This document shows, in pieces, positions 33,124-40,901 of a stretch of DNA of 64,000 nucleotides. The stretch's first letter is position 1. Every line of letters begins with the position of its first letter. The DNA is from Aquabacter spiritensis (lineage in GTDB: Bacteria > Pseudomonadota > Alphaproteobacteria > Rhizobiales > Xanthobacteraceae), in NCBI RefSeq assembly GCF_004346185.1, contig NZ_SMAI01000008.1, forward strand, positions 62,001 to 126,000, in the 5' to 3' direction. Under the pieces are notes generated by a model. It did no database searches. It saw only the letters and a program-made list of their open reading frames with translations, and was not told where the DNA came from. Both the position numbers and the translations under genes were made by a program.

Positions 33124-33915
33124 ATGCCACAGCAACAGCTCCTTAAGCAGCTTCCCCTTCTGAGGCGCTATGCGCGAGCCCTTCTCGGGGGCCAAAAGGC
33201 CGGCGATCAGCTGGTTCAGGAAACCCTCCAGGCGATCCTGGATCGCAAGGTGACCATAGCGGCCGGATTGTCCCCGCGGGTGGCGATCTACAAGGCGTTC
33301 CATGAAGTGTGGACCCTCCGGCCGGCGCAGCACGGCACGGCCGTGAGCCGCGCCGACCAGCGCCTTCAGCAGCTCGGTGCCGTGTCGCGGGTCGCCCTTC
33401 TCCTCACCGCGATGGAGGGCTTCTCCTTCGCCGAGGCGGGTTCGATCCTTTCGATCCCGCTCGACGAGGTCGAGGCGCAGGTGGTGGCGGCGCAGGCGGA
33501 GATCGACGCCCAGCTCGCCACCCGCGTTCTGATCATCGAGGACGAGTGGGTGATCGCGCTCGATCTCAAGACCCTGGTCACCGAACTCGGCCACGAAGTG
33601 GTCGGCGTCGCGCCGACCCATTCCAAGGCGATCGAACTCGCGCAGCAAGGGAATTTCGGCCTGGTCCTGGCCGACATCCAGCTCGCCGACGGCTCGTCGG
33701 GCATCGATGCGGTGACCGACATCCTCCAGAGCTTCAACGTGCCGGTGATCTTCATCACGGCCTTCCCGGACCGGCTGCTCACCGGCGAGCGGCCCGAGCC
33801 GACCTATCTCATCACCAAGCCCTTCCTGAGCGAGAACGTGAAGGCGACCATCGCCCAGGCCCTGTTCTTTCACGACGCGCGCAGCGGCGCCGAACCAACC
33901 GCGCGCATCGCCTGA
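33124..33915 (+). CDS. phyR: PhyR anti-anti-sigma response regulator
   Basis: A 263-residue regulator of typical PhyR layout. The N-terminal sigma-like domain (QQQLLKQLPLLRRYARALLGG, residues 1-130) mimics EcfG and captures NepR when phosphorylated. The C-terminal receiver has intact residues: the acidic pair in IIEDEW, phospho-acceptor in LVLADIQLADGSSG and Lys in ITKPF. GAGGTGAGAG precedes ATG 33124, and a longer upstream frame is not supported. The divergent partner is the degraded HisKA_2 kinase. With nepR and ecfG it completes the partner-switch. Confidence 0.95.
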   Translation: MPQQQLLKQLPLLRRYARALLGGQKAGDQLVQETLQAILDRKVTIAAGLSPRVAIYKAFHEVWTLRPAQHGTAVSRADQRLQQLGAVSRVALLLTAMEGFSFAEAGSILSIPLDEVEAQVVAAQAEIDAQLATRVLIIEDEWVIALDLKTLVTELGHEVVGVAPTHSKAIELAQQGNFGLVLADIQLADGSSGIDAVTDILQSFNVPVIFITAFPDRLLTGERPEPTYLITKPFLSENVKATIAQALFFHDARSGAEPTARIA

Positions 33916-33939
33916 TCCCGGCGGAGCCGGGAAAAGGGG

Positions 33940-33964
33940 GGAACCGCGCCGGTCGAGGGGCGTT
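33940..33964 (+). promoter_or_regulatory. EcfG-type promoter for the genes at 34077 and 34415
   Basis: GGAAC (33940-33944), 16 bases, CGTT (33961-33964), an exact match 112 bp before the first start codon. Confidence 0.78.
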
Positions 33965-34076
33965 TCCCTCCGGCAGTCGAACGGAACCGCGGCACATGGC
34001 GCGGGCCTTTCGGCTGCAGGGTCACGGCGGCCGCGCAGCCTCGCGGCGATCGAAGCAGTCTATCTGGAGGGTGCAC

Positions 34077-34397
34077 ATGGCGGATACGCCGAACTTGAAT
34101 CTGGGCGCGACGCCGGGCAGTGCCTCGGCCGACGAGCCACACATCGCAGAGCTCAAAGCCGATCTCGCCGCCGTCAAGGCGGATCTGGCGCAGCTCATGG
34201 ACACCCTCTCCCGCACCGCGCGGCATGGTGTCAACGGCGCCACCGGCGAGGCGGAAGCCGCGATCGGCGAGGTCTCGGACTGGGCCGAATCCCAATATGA
34301 AAGCCTGCGCGAGAACATTCGCGCCCAGCCGCTGACCGCGTGCGCGATCGCGGCCGGAATTGGAGCCCTGCTCGGCCAGATTCTCCTGCGCCGCTGA
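34077..34397 (+). CDS. DUF883/ElaB-like small membrane protein
   Basis: A 106-residue protein of ElaB/YqjD layout. A long amphipathic helix (HIAELKADLAAVKADLAQLMDTLSRT) is followed by the QYESLRENIRAQPLTACAIAAGIGALLGQILLRR tail, in which the Glu-Asn-Ile...Pro segment leads into one membrane helix, as in DUF883. ATG 34077 has TGGAGG upstream. Behind an EcfG promoter and 17 bp before a partner membrane gene, it is probably an inner-membrane stress protein. Confidence 0.8.
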   Translation: MADTPNLNLGATPGSASADEPHIAELKADLAAVKADLAQLMDTLSRTARHGVNGATGEAEAAIGEVSDWAESQYESLRENIRAQPLTACAIAAGIGALLGQILLRR

Positions 34398-34414
34398 ACC
34401 TTGGAGGGGCGTCC

Positions 34415-34753
34415 GTGGTCCAACGCGCCGTGCTGCTGTTCGTCGCCGTGGTGTTTTTATGCACCGGTACGGCATTTCTCGGAGTGGGGCTGTATCACGC
34501 TTTGCTTCTCAGCCTTGCGCCATGGGCCGCGGGCCTGATCACGGGCGGGATCGGTCTCGCTCTGGCGGGCCTCCTCGCGGCCATTGCGACGCGGCGCCGC
34601 CGTGTGGTCGCGGCTGCGCCCCTCACGGGGTCCGCCTTCGGCTTCGCGACATCCTCGGTGTCGCGAGCGGTGGAGAACCACCCCCTCGCCGCCATCGCCG
34701 CCGCGGCGGCGGTGGGTCTCATCCAGTCGATGATCCTGGGACGCCGCCGCTAA
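34415..34753 (+). CDS. Small membrane protein, holin-like fold
   Basis: A 112-residue protein with two adjacent N-terminal membrane helices (VLLFVAVVFLCTGTAFLGVGL; AAGLITGGIGLALAGLLAAI), a basic loop, and a C-terminal helix (PLAAIAAAAAVGLIQSMIL). The pattern resembles phage-holin-superfamily-3-like membrane proteins that often follow DUF883 genes. The function is unknown. GGAGGGG precedes GTG 34415, 17 bp after the DUF883-like gene, so they form one EcfG-controlled operon. Confidence 0.75.
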   Translation: MVQRAVLLFVAVVFLCTGTAFLGVGLYHALLLSLAPWAAGLITGGIGLALAGLLAAIATRRRRVVAAAPLTGSAFGFATSSVSRAVENHPLAAIAAAAAVGLIQSMILGRRR

Positions 34754-35165
34754 AGAATGATCCGATCAGGTCGATTCAACCTGATCGGATCAGGCGCTTC
34801 AGCCGGCATTGCGCGCCGGCCGTACCACCCCCGCTGCATCGGCGCGCGTCGCCCGCCTCACCGGCTCCGGCTCCATCGTGTGATGGCTGCGGGGACGCAG
34901 CGCCCCGAGATCGCGGTCGCCGGCACATAGCGTGGCCCCCGCACATCTCGCGCCCTCCCCACCGGAATGACGCAGCCTTCCGCGCCGGCTCGCACCGCGA
35001 TGCCGGGCAGCTCTGGCGACGGTTCGAGCCCTGCGGCCGGGACGCGAAAATAAAACGATGGAGAGCGGAACCCGCCTCACGCACGCGGGTTCATTCACCG
35101 AGCGGCGGGCGTGTCGGAGGTGCCCACCCCCCTTCCCCCTCCCCGGCTTCCGGTGCGACCGCCGC
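34754..35165. other. Gap with a 14-bp inverted repeat
   Basis: No gene is seen in these 412 bp between the stress operon and the hybrid kinase. An inverted repeat at 34758-34792 (TGATCCGATCAGGT with its exact complement, 7-base loop) lies four bases after the stop at 34753. It lacks a T-tract and may end transcription or stabilise the mRNA. Confidence 0.55.
34758..34792. repeat. Perfect 14-bp inverted repeat
   Basis: Arms 34758-34771 and 34779-34792 with a 7-base loop. Part of the right arm (ATCGGATCA followed by GGC) also occurs at 29882. Confidence 0.7.
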
Positions 35166-37970
35166 TCACACCTTCCCGAAATCGAAGCCGAGAGTGGCCA
35201 GCGCCTTGCGGAGCGCCGCGCTGTCATAGGGCTTGGCGACCAGGGCGACACGCTCGTCGGCGGCAAACATGGCCTGAAGCTCCCCCGTGCCATAGCCCGA
35301 CGCGACCAGGATGGGCAGATCCGCTCGGATCGCCCGCAGCCGCCGCAGCAACTCGTCCCCTCGCAAATCGGGCAGCCCGACATCGACGACGGCCGCGGCG
35401 AGCGCGTGCGCATCCGTCTGCGCGACCGCAAGAGCGGCAGCGGCGGTGCCGACGAGATTCACCACGAAGCCGTCATCCTCGAGAATCTGGCGCGCCACCA
35501 TGGCCACGAACGGCTCGTCTTCCACCAGGAGAACCGTCCCGCGGGGTTCCGGCTGTTCCAACACGTCCCTGACCTTTCCTGCGAGTTCGGCCTGATTGAA
35601 CGGTTTCGTCAGCAGCTTGACCCCCCGTTCCAGACGGCCGTGATGGACGATGGCGTTGGGGGCATAGGCCGTGGTGAACAGGACCTTCAGCCCCGGAACC
35701 TGCGCCATCGCCCGTTCGGCGAGGTCCCGACCGTTGAGGCCCCCGAGATTGACGTCCGTGAACAGCAGATGCGGACGAAGGCCGCCCGAGAGGATGGCGA
35801 TCGCCTCTTCCGCCGAACCGGCTTCCGCCACATCGTATCCGAGCTCCGAAAGCACGGATACACTGTAGTTTCGCACCGACGCTTCATCCTCGACGACCAG
35901 GATTGTCGTCTTTGCGGAGCAGCGCGGCAAGGCGGCAAGGCCGCGGCTTGGTGACACCGGGGCATGCGCGCCGCGAAGGCGGGGCAGGTAGATCTTGACC
36001 GTCGTCCCCTCGCCGATTTCGCTGTAGATCTTCACATGGCCGCCGGATTGTTTGACGAAGCCGTAGACTTGGCTCAGCCCAAGGCCGGTCCCCTCGCTCG
36101 GTCCCTTGGTGGTGAAGAACGGTTCGAACGCCCGCTCCAGCACCTCCGGAGGCATGCCCGATCCGGTATCGCTCACGCACACCACCACATATTGCCCGGC
36201 ATCCACCTCCTCGTGGGCCGCGGCATAGGCCTCGTCGAGATAGGCATTGGCGGTCTCGATGGTGAGCTTTCCGCCGTTCGGCATGGCATCGCGCGCGTTG
36301 ACCGCCAGATTGAGCATGGCGCTTTCGAGCTGATTGGGATCGATCTCGGCCCGCCAGAGGCCGCCCGCCAGCACCGTCTCCACCAGGACGCGCTCGCCCA
36401 GCGTCCGGCGCAGCATCTCCGACACCACCGTGACGAGGCGGTTGACGTCCGTGGGCTTGGGATCGAGCGGCTGGCGGCGCGAGAAGGCGAGCAGGCGCTG
36501 GGTAAGGGTCGCCGCGCGCAGGGCACCCTGGCGCGAATAGTCGAGGAAGGTGCGGATCTCCGTCTCGGTCGGCGCGACGCGCCGCTCGGCGGCTTCCAGA
36601 TTGCCGATGATGACGGTCAGAAGATTGTTGAAATCGTGCGCGACGCCGCCGGTCAATTGGCCGACCGCCTCCATCTTCTGCGCCTGGCGCAGTTGATCCT
36701 CGGCCTTGATCCGCTCTTCGATCTCCGCCTTGAGGCGAGCATTGGCGGCGATCAGCTCGGCCGTCCGCTGATCGATGAGGCGCTCCAGCTCTTCACGCGA
36801 TTTCGCCAGCGCTTCGCGGGCATCCACGATCTCGGTGATGTCAGTGCAGGTGCCGAACCAGCGCTCCACCGCGCCGCCGGCGGCGCGCACCGGCAGCGCG
36901 CGGCACAGGAACCATTTGAAGCTGCCGTCCGCGCCCCGCAGCCGATATTCGCGCCCGAACGGCTGCGCCGCCGACAGTGCGGCGCGCCAGTTCGCAAGGG
37001 CGTCCTCGCGGTCGTCGGGATGGAGGAAGGCGTCCCATTCGGGATGGCCGGCGCCGAACGTGCCACCGGTATAGGCCGCCCAGCGGTCGTTGTAATAGTC
37101 GCCCTTGCCGCCGGCATCCGTAGTCCAGACCATCTGCGGCAGCGCTTCCGCGAGGTTGCGGAAGCGCTTGACGCTTTCCGCCAGCGCGCGTTCCGCAACC
37201 TTGCGCTCGGTGATCTCGACCACCGCGATGCCGACGAGGCTCACCGCTCCCGCCGCGTCGCGGACAGGAAAGAATCCGGTCAACCAATGCCGCACGACCC
37301 CCGGACTGGCCGGAACCGCGCCTTCGATTTCCACGGCGGAAATCACCCGGCCCGATGCGAAGACCTGGTCGACATAGCGGTTCACATCCTCGGCATAATC
37401 CGGTGCGATGTCGCGCACGGTGCGTCCGACATGGGCCTCCGCCGTCATGACGTTGAGGTCGGCGACGCGCCCGTTGACCCGAACGAATCGGTGCGACCGG
37501 TCGAAGAAGGCGAACCCGACCGGCGCGTGGTCGAGCAATGCCGTCAGCGTGGCGAGCGTCTCCGCCTGAACCTGGGCAGTGGCTCCGAGGCTGTCTTGCG
37601 TGCGTGTCAGTTCCCGCAGCACATGGCGCAGCGCCGCCGCGATGAAGCACAGAATGAGCCCGTTCAATCCGAACAATCCGAGCGACACCAGGGCCGTCGA
37701 CCCGGCTGGGAAATCGAGCCAGATCTCGATGGGCAGCATCGCCGCATTGGCCGCGAAGGCGAGGCAGAGGCCGAATAGCCCGACCCAAAGCCCCCCGAGC
37801 AGAGTGACCAAAAGGAGCCCCGGCATCTGAAGCGCGAACGGCGCGACCTCCAGCGGCGACAGACCGAGACCCAGCCGCAGGCCCGCCAGGACCCCAACCA
37901 CGATGATCGCGATCGCGAGACGCCAGGCCAAGGATCTGGGGCGGGTCAGAAATTGAACAGCGAGCGCCAC
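35166..37970 (-). CDS. Hybrid sensor histidine kinase with two receiver domains
   Basis: A 934-residue membrane kinase. The first 120 residues hold four hydrophobic segments of DUF4118/MASE type. Two PAS domains follow ([41 protein letters not shown]), then a coiled coil, and HisKA with the H-box [20 protein letters not shown]. The ATPase is intact ([29 protein letters not shown]). Two receivers follow: ILVVEDE with [10 protein letters not shown] and LTKPF, and LLVEDEP with [10 protein letters not shown] and AKPYD. GTG 37970 has GAGG eight bases upstream. The partner is unknown; it lies alone between stress genes. Confidence 0.93.
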   Translation of the reverse strand: MALAVQFLTRPRSLAWRLAIAIIVVGVLAGLRLGLGLSPLEVAPFALQMPGLLLVTLLGGLWVGLFGLCLAFAANAAMLPIEIWLDFPAGSTALVSLGLFGLNGLILCFIAAALRHVLRELTRTQDSLGATAQVQAETLATLTALLDHAPVGFAFFDRSHRFVRVNGRVADLNVMTAEAHVGRTVRDIAPDYAEDVNRYVDQVFASGRVISAVEIEGAVPASPGVVRHWLTGFFPVRDAAGAVSLVGIAVVEITERKVAERALAESVKRFRNLAEALPQMVWTTDAGGKGDYYNDRWAAYTGGTFGAGHPEWDAFLHPDDREDALANWRAALSAAQPFGREYRLRGADGSFKWFLCRALPVRAAGGAVERWFGTCTDITEIVDAREALAKSREELERLIDQRTAELIAANARLKAEIEERIKAEDQLRQAQKMEAVGQLTGGVAHDFNNLLTVIIGNLEAAERRVAPTETEIRTFLDYSRQGALRAATLTQRLLAFSRRQPLDPKPTDVNRLVTVVSEMLRRTLGERVLVETVLAGGLWRAEIDPNQLESAMLNLAVNARDAMPNGGKLTIETANAYLDEAYAAAHEEVDAGQYVVVCVSDTGSGMPPEVLERAFEPFFTTKGPSEGTGLGLSQVYGFVKQSGGHVKIYSEIGEGTTVKIYLPRLRGAHAPVSPSRGLAALPRCSAKTTILVVEDEASVRNYSVSVLSELGYDVAEAGSAEEAIAILSGGLRPHLLFTDVNLGGLNGRDLAERAMAQVPGLKVLFTTAYAPNAIVHHGRLERGVKLLTKPFNQAELAGKVRDVLEQPEPRGTVLLVEDEPFVAMVARQILEDDGFVVNLVGTAAAALAVAQTDAHALAAAVVDVGLPDLRGDELLRRLRAIRADLPILVASGYGTGELQAMFAADERVALVAKPYDSAALRKALATLGFDFGKV

Positions 37971-38071
37971 GCCCGAACCTCGAGGATGTGGTCAATGGAC
38001 CCACGCACCGGCAGGCGAGGGCACCATGCCTGCCCCTGTTCCGCCAGACAACCCTCTGACAGAACACGCGA

Positions 38072-38109
38072 AGACGGCGGACGGAGAGTTCCCTCTCCAT
38101 CCGCCGTCT
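38072..38109. other. Long hairpin between the PRC-barrel gene and the hybrid kinase
   Basis: A 17-bp stem with one mismatch (AGACGGCGGACGGAGAG with its partner) and a 4-base loop. It probably separates the two minus-strand transcripts. No T-tract is present. Confidence 0.6.
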
Positions 38110-38176
38110 CGTTCACCGCAACGCGCTACCCACCTGTCAGGCGCAAGACGCCTGCGCAGTCAGCGCATCGACCGGG

Positions 38177-38809
38177 TCACCGCGTGGTGGCGGGCGGCGT
38201 CGTGGTGGTGGCGCGCGGCGCCCCCATGGTGCCGCTCGCCGAGCCGCCGGTGGTGGTGTTCTGGTCGGTATATTCCTTGAACGCCGGCGCATTCTGCAGC
38301 TCGTCCTTGGACTTGCGCAGGATCAGCGTGTCGCCGTCCGCATTGCGCACCAGTTCCAGGGTGTTGAACGGCACGGCGACATCCTTTTCGCCGATGCCGA
38401 GGAAGCCGCCGACGCCGATCACGGCGCCCACGACATTGCCGGAGCGATCGAGCAGAACGTCGTTCACTTCCCCGAGATCCTCTTCCCCGGACCCCTGCAC
38501 CTTGGTGCCGATCAGGGTGCTGGCGAGCCACTGTTCACGCTGCTGGGAATCGATGAACGCACCGCCGGCGGTCGACATGGTGCCGGACCTGGCACCCATG
38601 TTGGCGCCGGTGTTGGCACCCATGTTGGCACCCGTATTCGCACCCGTGTTGGCGCCGCCCTGGGTGTTCATGTCACGCGTATTGCCGCCCGGAGCGGTCG
38701 CGGCGGGCGGGGTGGCATTCGGGGCGGAGGAGGGGGCGGTCGACTGCGCGAAGGCCGGCGCAGCGAACAGCGTCGTCACGGCAGCGATGGCCAGAAACTT
38801 GTTGTGCAT
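38177..38809 (-). CDS. Periplasmic PRC-barrel stress protein
   Basis: A 210-residue exported protein. It has signal peptide HNKFLAIAAVTTLFAAPAFAQ, then a Pro/Ala/Gly linker with tandem GAN(T/M) repeats (about residues 50-72), then a PRC-barrel domain (LIGTKVQGSGEEDLGEVNDVLLDRSG, VVGAVIGVGGFLGIGEKDVAVP, about 95-160) and a Thr-rich tail. PRC-barrel proteins of this kind are frequent in alphaproteobacterial stress regulons. AAGGAG precedes ATG 38809 and an exact EcfG promoter lies about 70 bp upstream. Confidence 0.88.
   Translation of the reverse strand: MHNKFLAIAAVTTLFAAPAFAQSTAPSSAPNATPPAATAPGGNTRDMNTQGGANTGANTGANMGANTGANMGARSGTMSTAGGAFIDSQQREQWLASTLIGTKVQGSGEEDLGEVNDVLLDRSGNVVGAVIGVGGFLGIGEKDVAVPFNTLELVRNADGDTLILRKSKDELQNAPAFKEYTDQNTTTGGSASGTMGAPRATTTTPPATTR
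38590..38656. repeat. Short tandem repeat inside the PRC-barrel gene
   Basis: A roughly 15-base unit (such as TTGGCACCCATG plus spacer) is repeated about four times and encodes the GAN(T/M) repeats. It could vary in copy number between strains. Confidence 0.65.
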
Positions 38810-38879
38810 AATGAAACTCCTTTGGCTATTCTCGGCGCTCATTTCTGCGCGCTTATCAGCGCGGCTTTACAGTGACGAC

Positions 38880-38904
38880 AACGCTCCGATCTGCACTTCG
38901 TTCC
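38880..38904 (-). promoter_or_regulatory. EcfG-type promoter for the PRC-barrel gene
   Basis: On the minus strand: GGAAC (38904-38900), 16 bases, CGTT (38883-38880), an exact match. Confidence 0.8.
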
Positions 38905-39141
38905 GACGTTTCTTGGGGTCCGCAGACTGCGCCGGAAATAAAGAATGGGAGCTTTGACGTTACAATAAATCGAACGCCGATCATCTTGGGCTTCGCCGAA
39001 CGCAATACAGCGAAAACGCTCAAGGGAGGCGGTGCAGAGCGCACGCCTTCGTGTATAAACCCCACCTGGCGGCGGGGGTTCCCCGATTTACGTAAGGAAG
39101 GCGTCACGCCGCACGGGTGGGCGGCATGCAAGGAGATGCGC

Positions 39142-39408
39142 ATGACATTCGCTTCCGCGGCCCTGATCGCGATGGTGTGGCTTCTGGCCGGCCCCGCCGA
39201 GGCGCAGACCCGCTACGTACCAGGCCCTCAGCCGATGCCCTCCCCAGGGGTTCCCGGGCAAAATCTGTCGCCGCCCGCGCCGCGCCAGAACCTGGCGCCG
39301 CCGCCGAACCGCACGCCGCGGCCGGGAGAAGGCGATTCCACGACGCGGATCCAGACAGACCGGTCCTCGCGAATGCCGGCGCCGCCTCCGCCGGTGCCGG
39401 GGCAGTGA
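39142..39408 (+). CDS. Small proline-rich secreted protein
   Basis: An 88-residue protein with a signal peptide (TFASAALIAMVWLLAGPAEAQ) and a mature part dominated by Pro, Arg and Asn (PPAPRQNLAPPPNRTPRP). It is probably unfolded in the periplasm. AAGGAG lies six bases before ATG 39142; ATG 39136 is too close to that site. No family is recognised. The 330-bp gap upstream holds the divergent PRC-barrel promoter and nothing else I can identify. Confidence 0.65.
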   Translation: MTFASAALIAMVWLLAGPAEAQTRYVPGPQPMPSPGVPGQNLSPPAPRQNLAPPPNRTPRPGEGDSTTRIQTDRSSRMPAPPPPVPGQ

Positions 39409-39532
39409 CCGCAACAGAAATGTCACACCGTCGCAAGAACTTGCAGACGCCGGTGGGAAGACCGGCACATGGCGTCTGTCACGGGCGCGGTTTTTGTGGC
39501 ACCACAGCATGAGCCACGGGATAGGGGACGGA

Positions 39533-40015
39533 ATGTTCCGCGCGCTCTCAGACTTCATCACCGAGATCACCGGCGGGCATCGCGATGCCAATGCCTTCGA
39601 GCCGAACGATTACCGGCTCGCCGCGGCCGTGCTCCTGGTGCACGTCATGGCGATCGATGGCGCGGTGACGGACGTCGAGCGCGACATCGTGGGCCGCATC
39701 CTGGCCGACCGCTTCTCCCTGTCCGCCGCCGATACGTCGGCTTTGGTGGAGCTCGCCATCGCCCGGGACGCCGAGGCGGTCGACCTTTACGCCTTCACGA
39801 GCGTCCTCAATCGTGCGCTCGACGACGAAGGCCGGCGGCGCGTGGTCGAAATGATGTTCGAAGTCGCCTATGCTGATGGCGGCCTGACCGAATTCGAGGA
39901 CAATCTGGTTTGGCGCGCGGCCGAACTGCTGAACATCGGCGCGCGCGAGCGCGTGCAGATTCGCCGCGAGGTGCGTGAGGAGGCAGAAGGGGACCTTGGA
40001 CCGCGAGACGATTGA
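39533..40015 (+). CDS. TerB-family protein
   Basis: A 160-residue all-helical protein of the TerB tellurite-resistance-like family. It shows the two internal acidic repeats HVMAIDGAVTDVERDIVGRIL and EVAYADGGLTEFEDNLVWRAA that bind metal in TerB. Such free-standing members are widespread and linked to envelope stress or metal sensing. GGGG precedes ATG 39533. It overlaps the glutamine amidotransferase gene, so the two are probably co-translated. Confidence 0.82.
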   Translation: MFRALSDFITEITGGHRDANAFEPNDYRLAAAVLLVHVMAIDGAVTDVERDIVGRILADRFSLSAADTSALVELAIARDAEAVDLYAFTSVLNRALDDEGRRRVVEMMFEVAYADGGLTEFEDNLVWRAAELLNIGARERVQIRREVREEAEGDLGPRDD

Positions 40016-40760
40016 CGAGATCAGGGACGACATCGAACCGGGTTCGCCGGCTGCGGCCGGCCGCATTCTGGTGATCATGCACCAGGCGCATTCCGTCCCC
40101 GGTCGTATCGGCCAGCGCCTTGAGGCGCGCGGCTTCGAGCTCGACCCGTGCCGTCCCGCGATCGGCGATCCCCTCCCCAAATCCCTGTCCGGCCATGACG
40201 GTGTCATCGTGTTCGGCGGCCCGATGAGCGCCAACGATCCCTCCCCCTTCATCCGCGAGGAAATCGAGTTCGTCGGGCGCGTGATGGCGCAGGACAAGCC
40301 GCTCCTCGGCGTGTGCCTCGGCGCCCAGCTGATGGCCACGCAACTGGGCGCGCGCGTATCCCAACACGCGGAGGGCCTGTGCGAGATGGGCTATTATCCG
40401 GTGCGTCCGACACCGCTCGGGCAGAGCCTTCTGCCCTGGCCGAGCCACGTCTATCATTGGCATTCGGAGGGCTTCGACCTCCCCGCCGGCGCTGAGCTTC
40501 TCGCTGAGGGCGATGTGTTTCCGAACCAGGCGTTCCGCTACGGGCGCCATGCCTACGCCCTCCAATTCCACCCCGAAGTGACGCAGGAAATGATGTGCCG
40601 CTGGACCGTGCGGGGGGCCGAGCGGCTGAAGCGGCCCGGCGCGCAGCCGGCCGAAGCCCACTTTTCCGGCTGGAGCCAGTACGATCCGGCGGTTTGCCAC
40701 TGGCTCGACCGGTTTCTCGACGCCTGGGTCGGCCTGACGGTCGCCGATACAAAGGGCTGA
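39996..40760 (+). CDS. Class I glutamine amidotransferase
   Basis: A stand-alone GATase1 domain (254 residues from this start) that hydrolyses glutamine to supply ammonia or acts on a gamma-glutamyl compound. The nucleophile is in LLGVCLGAQLMA and the His-Glu pair in LQFHPEVTQEM. It resembles GMP-synthase-like amidotransferases such as YfeJ. The start is uncertain: TTG 39996 has AAGGGG close upstream, while GTG 39975 is a longer alternative. It overlaps the TerB gene by 20 bp. The partner substrate is unknown. Confidence 0.82.
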   Translation: MDRETIDEIRDDIEPGSPAAAGRILVIMHQAHSVPGRIGQRLEARGFELDPCRPAIGDPLPKSLSGHDGVIVFGGPMSANDPSPFIREEIEFVGRVMAQDKPLLGVCLGAQLMATQLGARVSQHAEGLCEMGYYPVRPTPLGQSLLPWPSHVYHWHSEGFDLPAGAELLAEGDVFPNQAFRYGRHAYALQFHPEVTQEMMCRWTVRGAERLKRPGAQPAEAHFSGWSQYDPAVCHWLDRFLDAWVGLTVADTKG

Positions 40761-40901
40761 CCACCGCATCTTCGCTGCTGCCCCGGCGCATGGCCGCACC
40801 CCCGCGGCATGTCGTCTAAGCTCTGCCGAGGGCTTGGTCCTGGATCCCTCCCGGCACAAACTGGCGCCAAGCTGGCCCTCGAGACAGGACGCAACGGCCC
40901 G

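Noticed and set aside
38901-39141. A stress promoter for the proline-rich secreted protein
   Set aside because: No GGAAC with a correctly spaced CGTT is present on the plus strand; the motif seen there faces the PRC-barrel gene.
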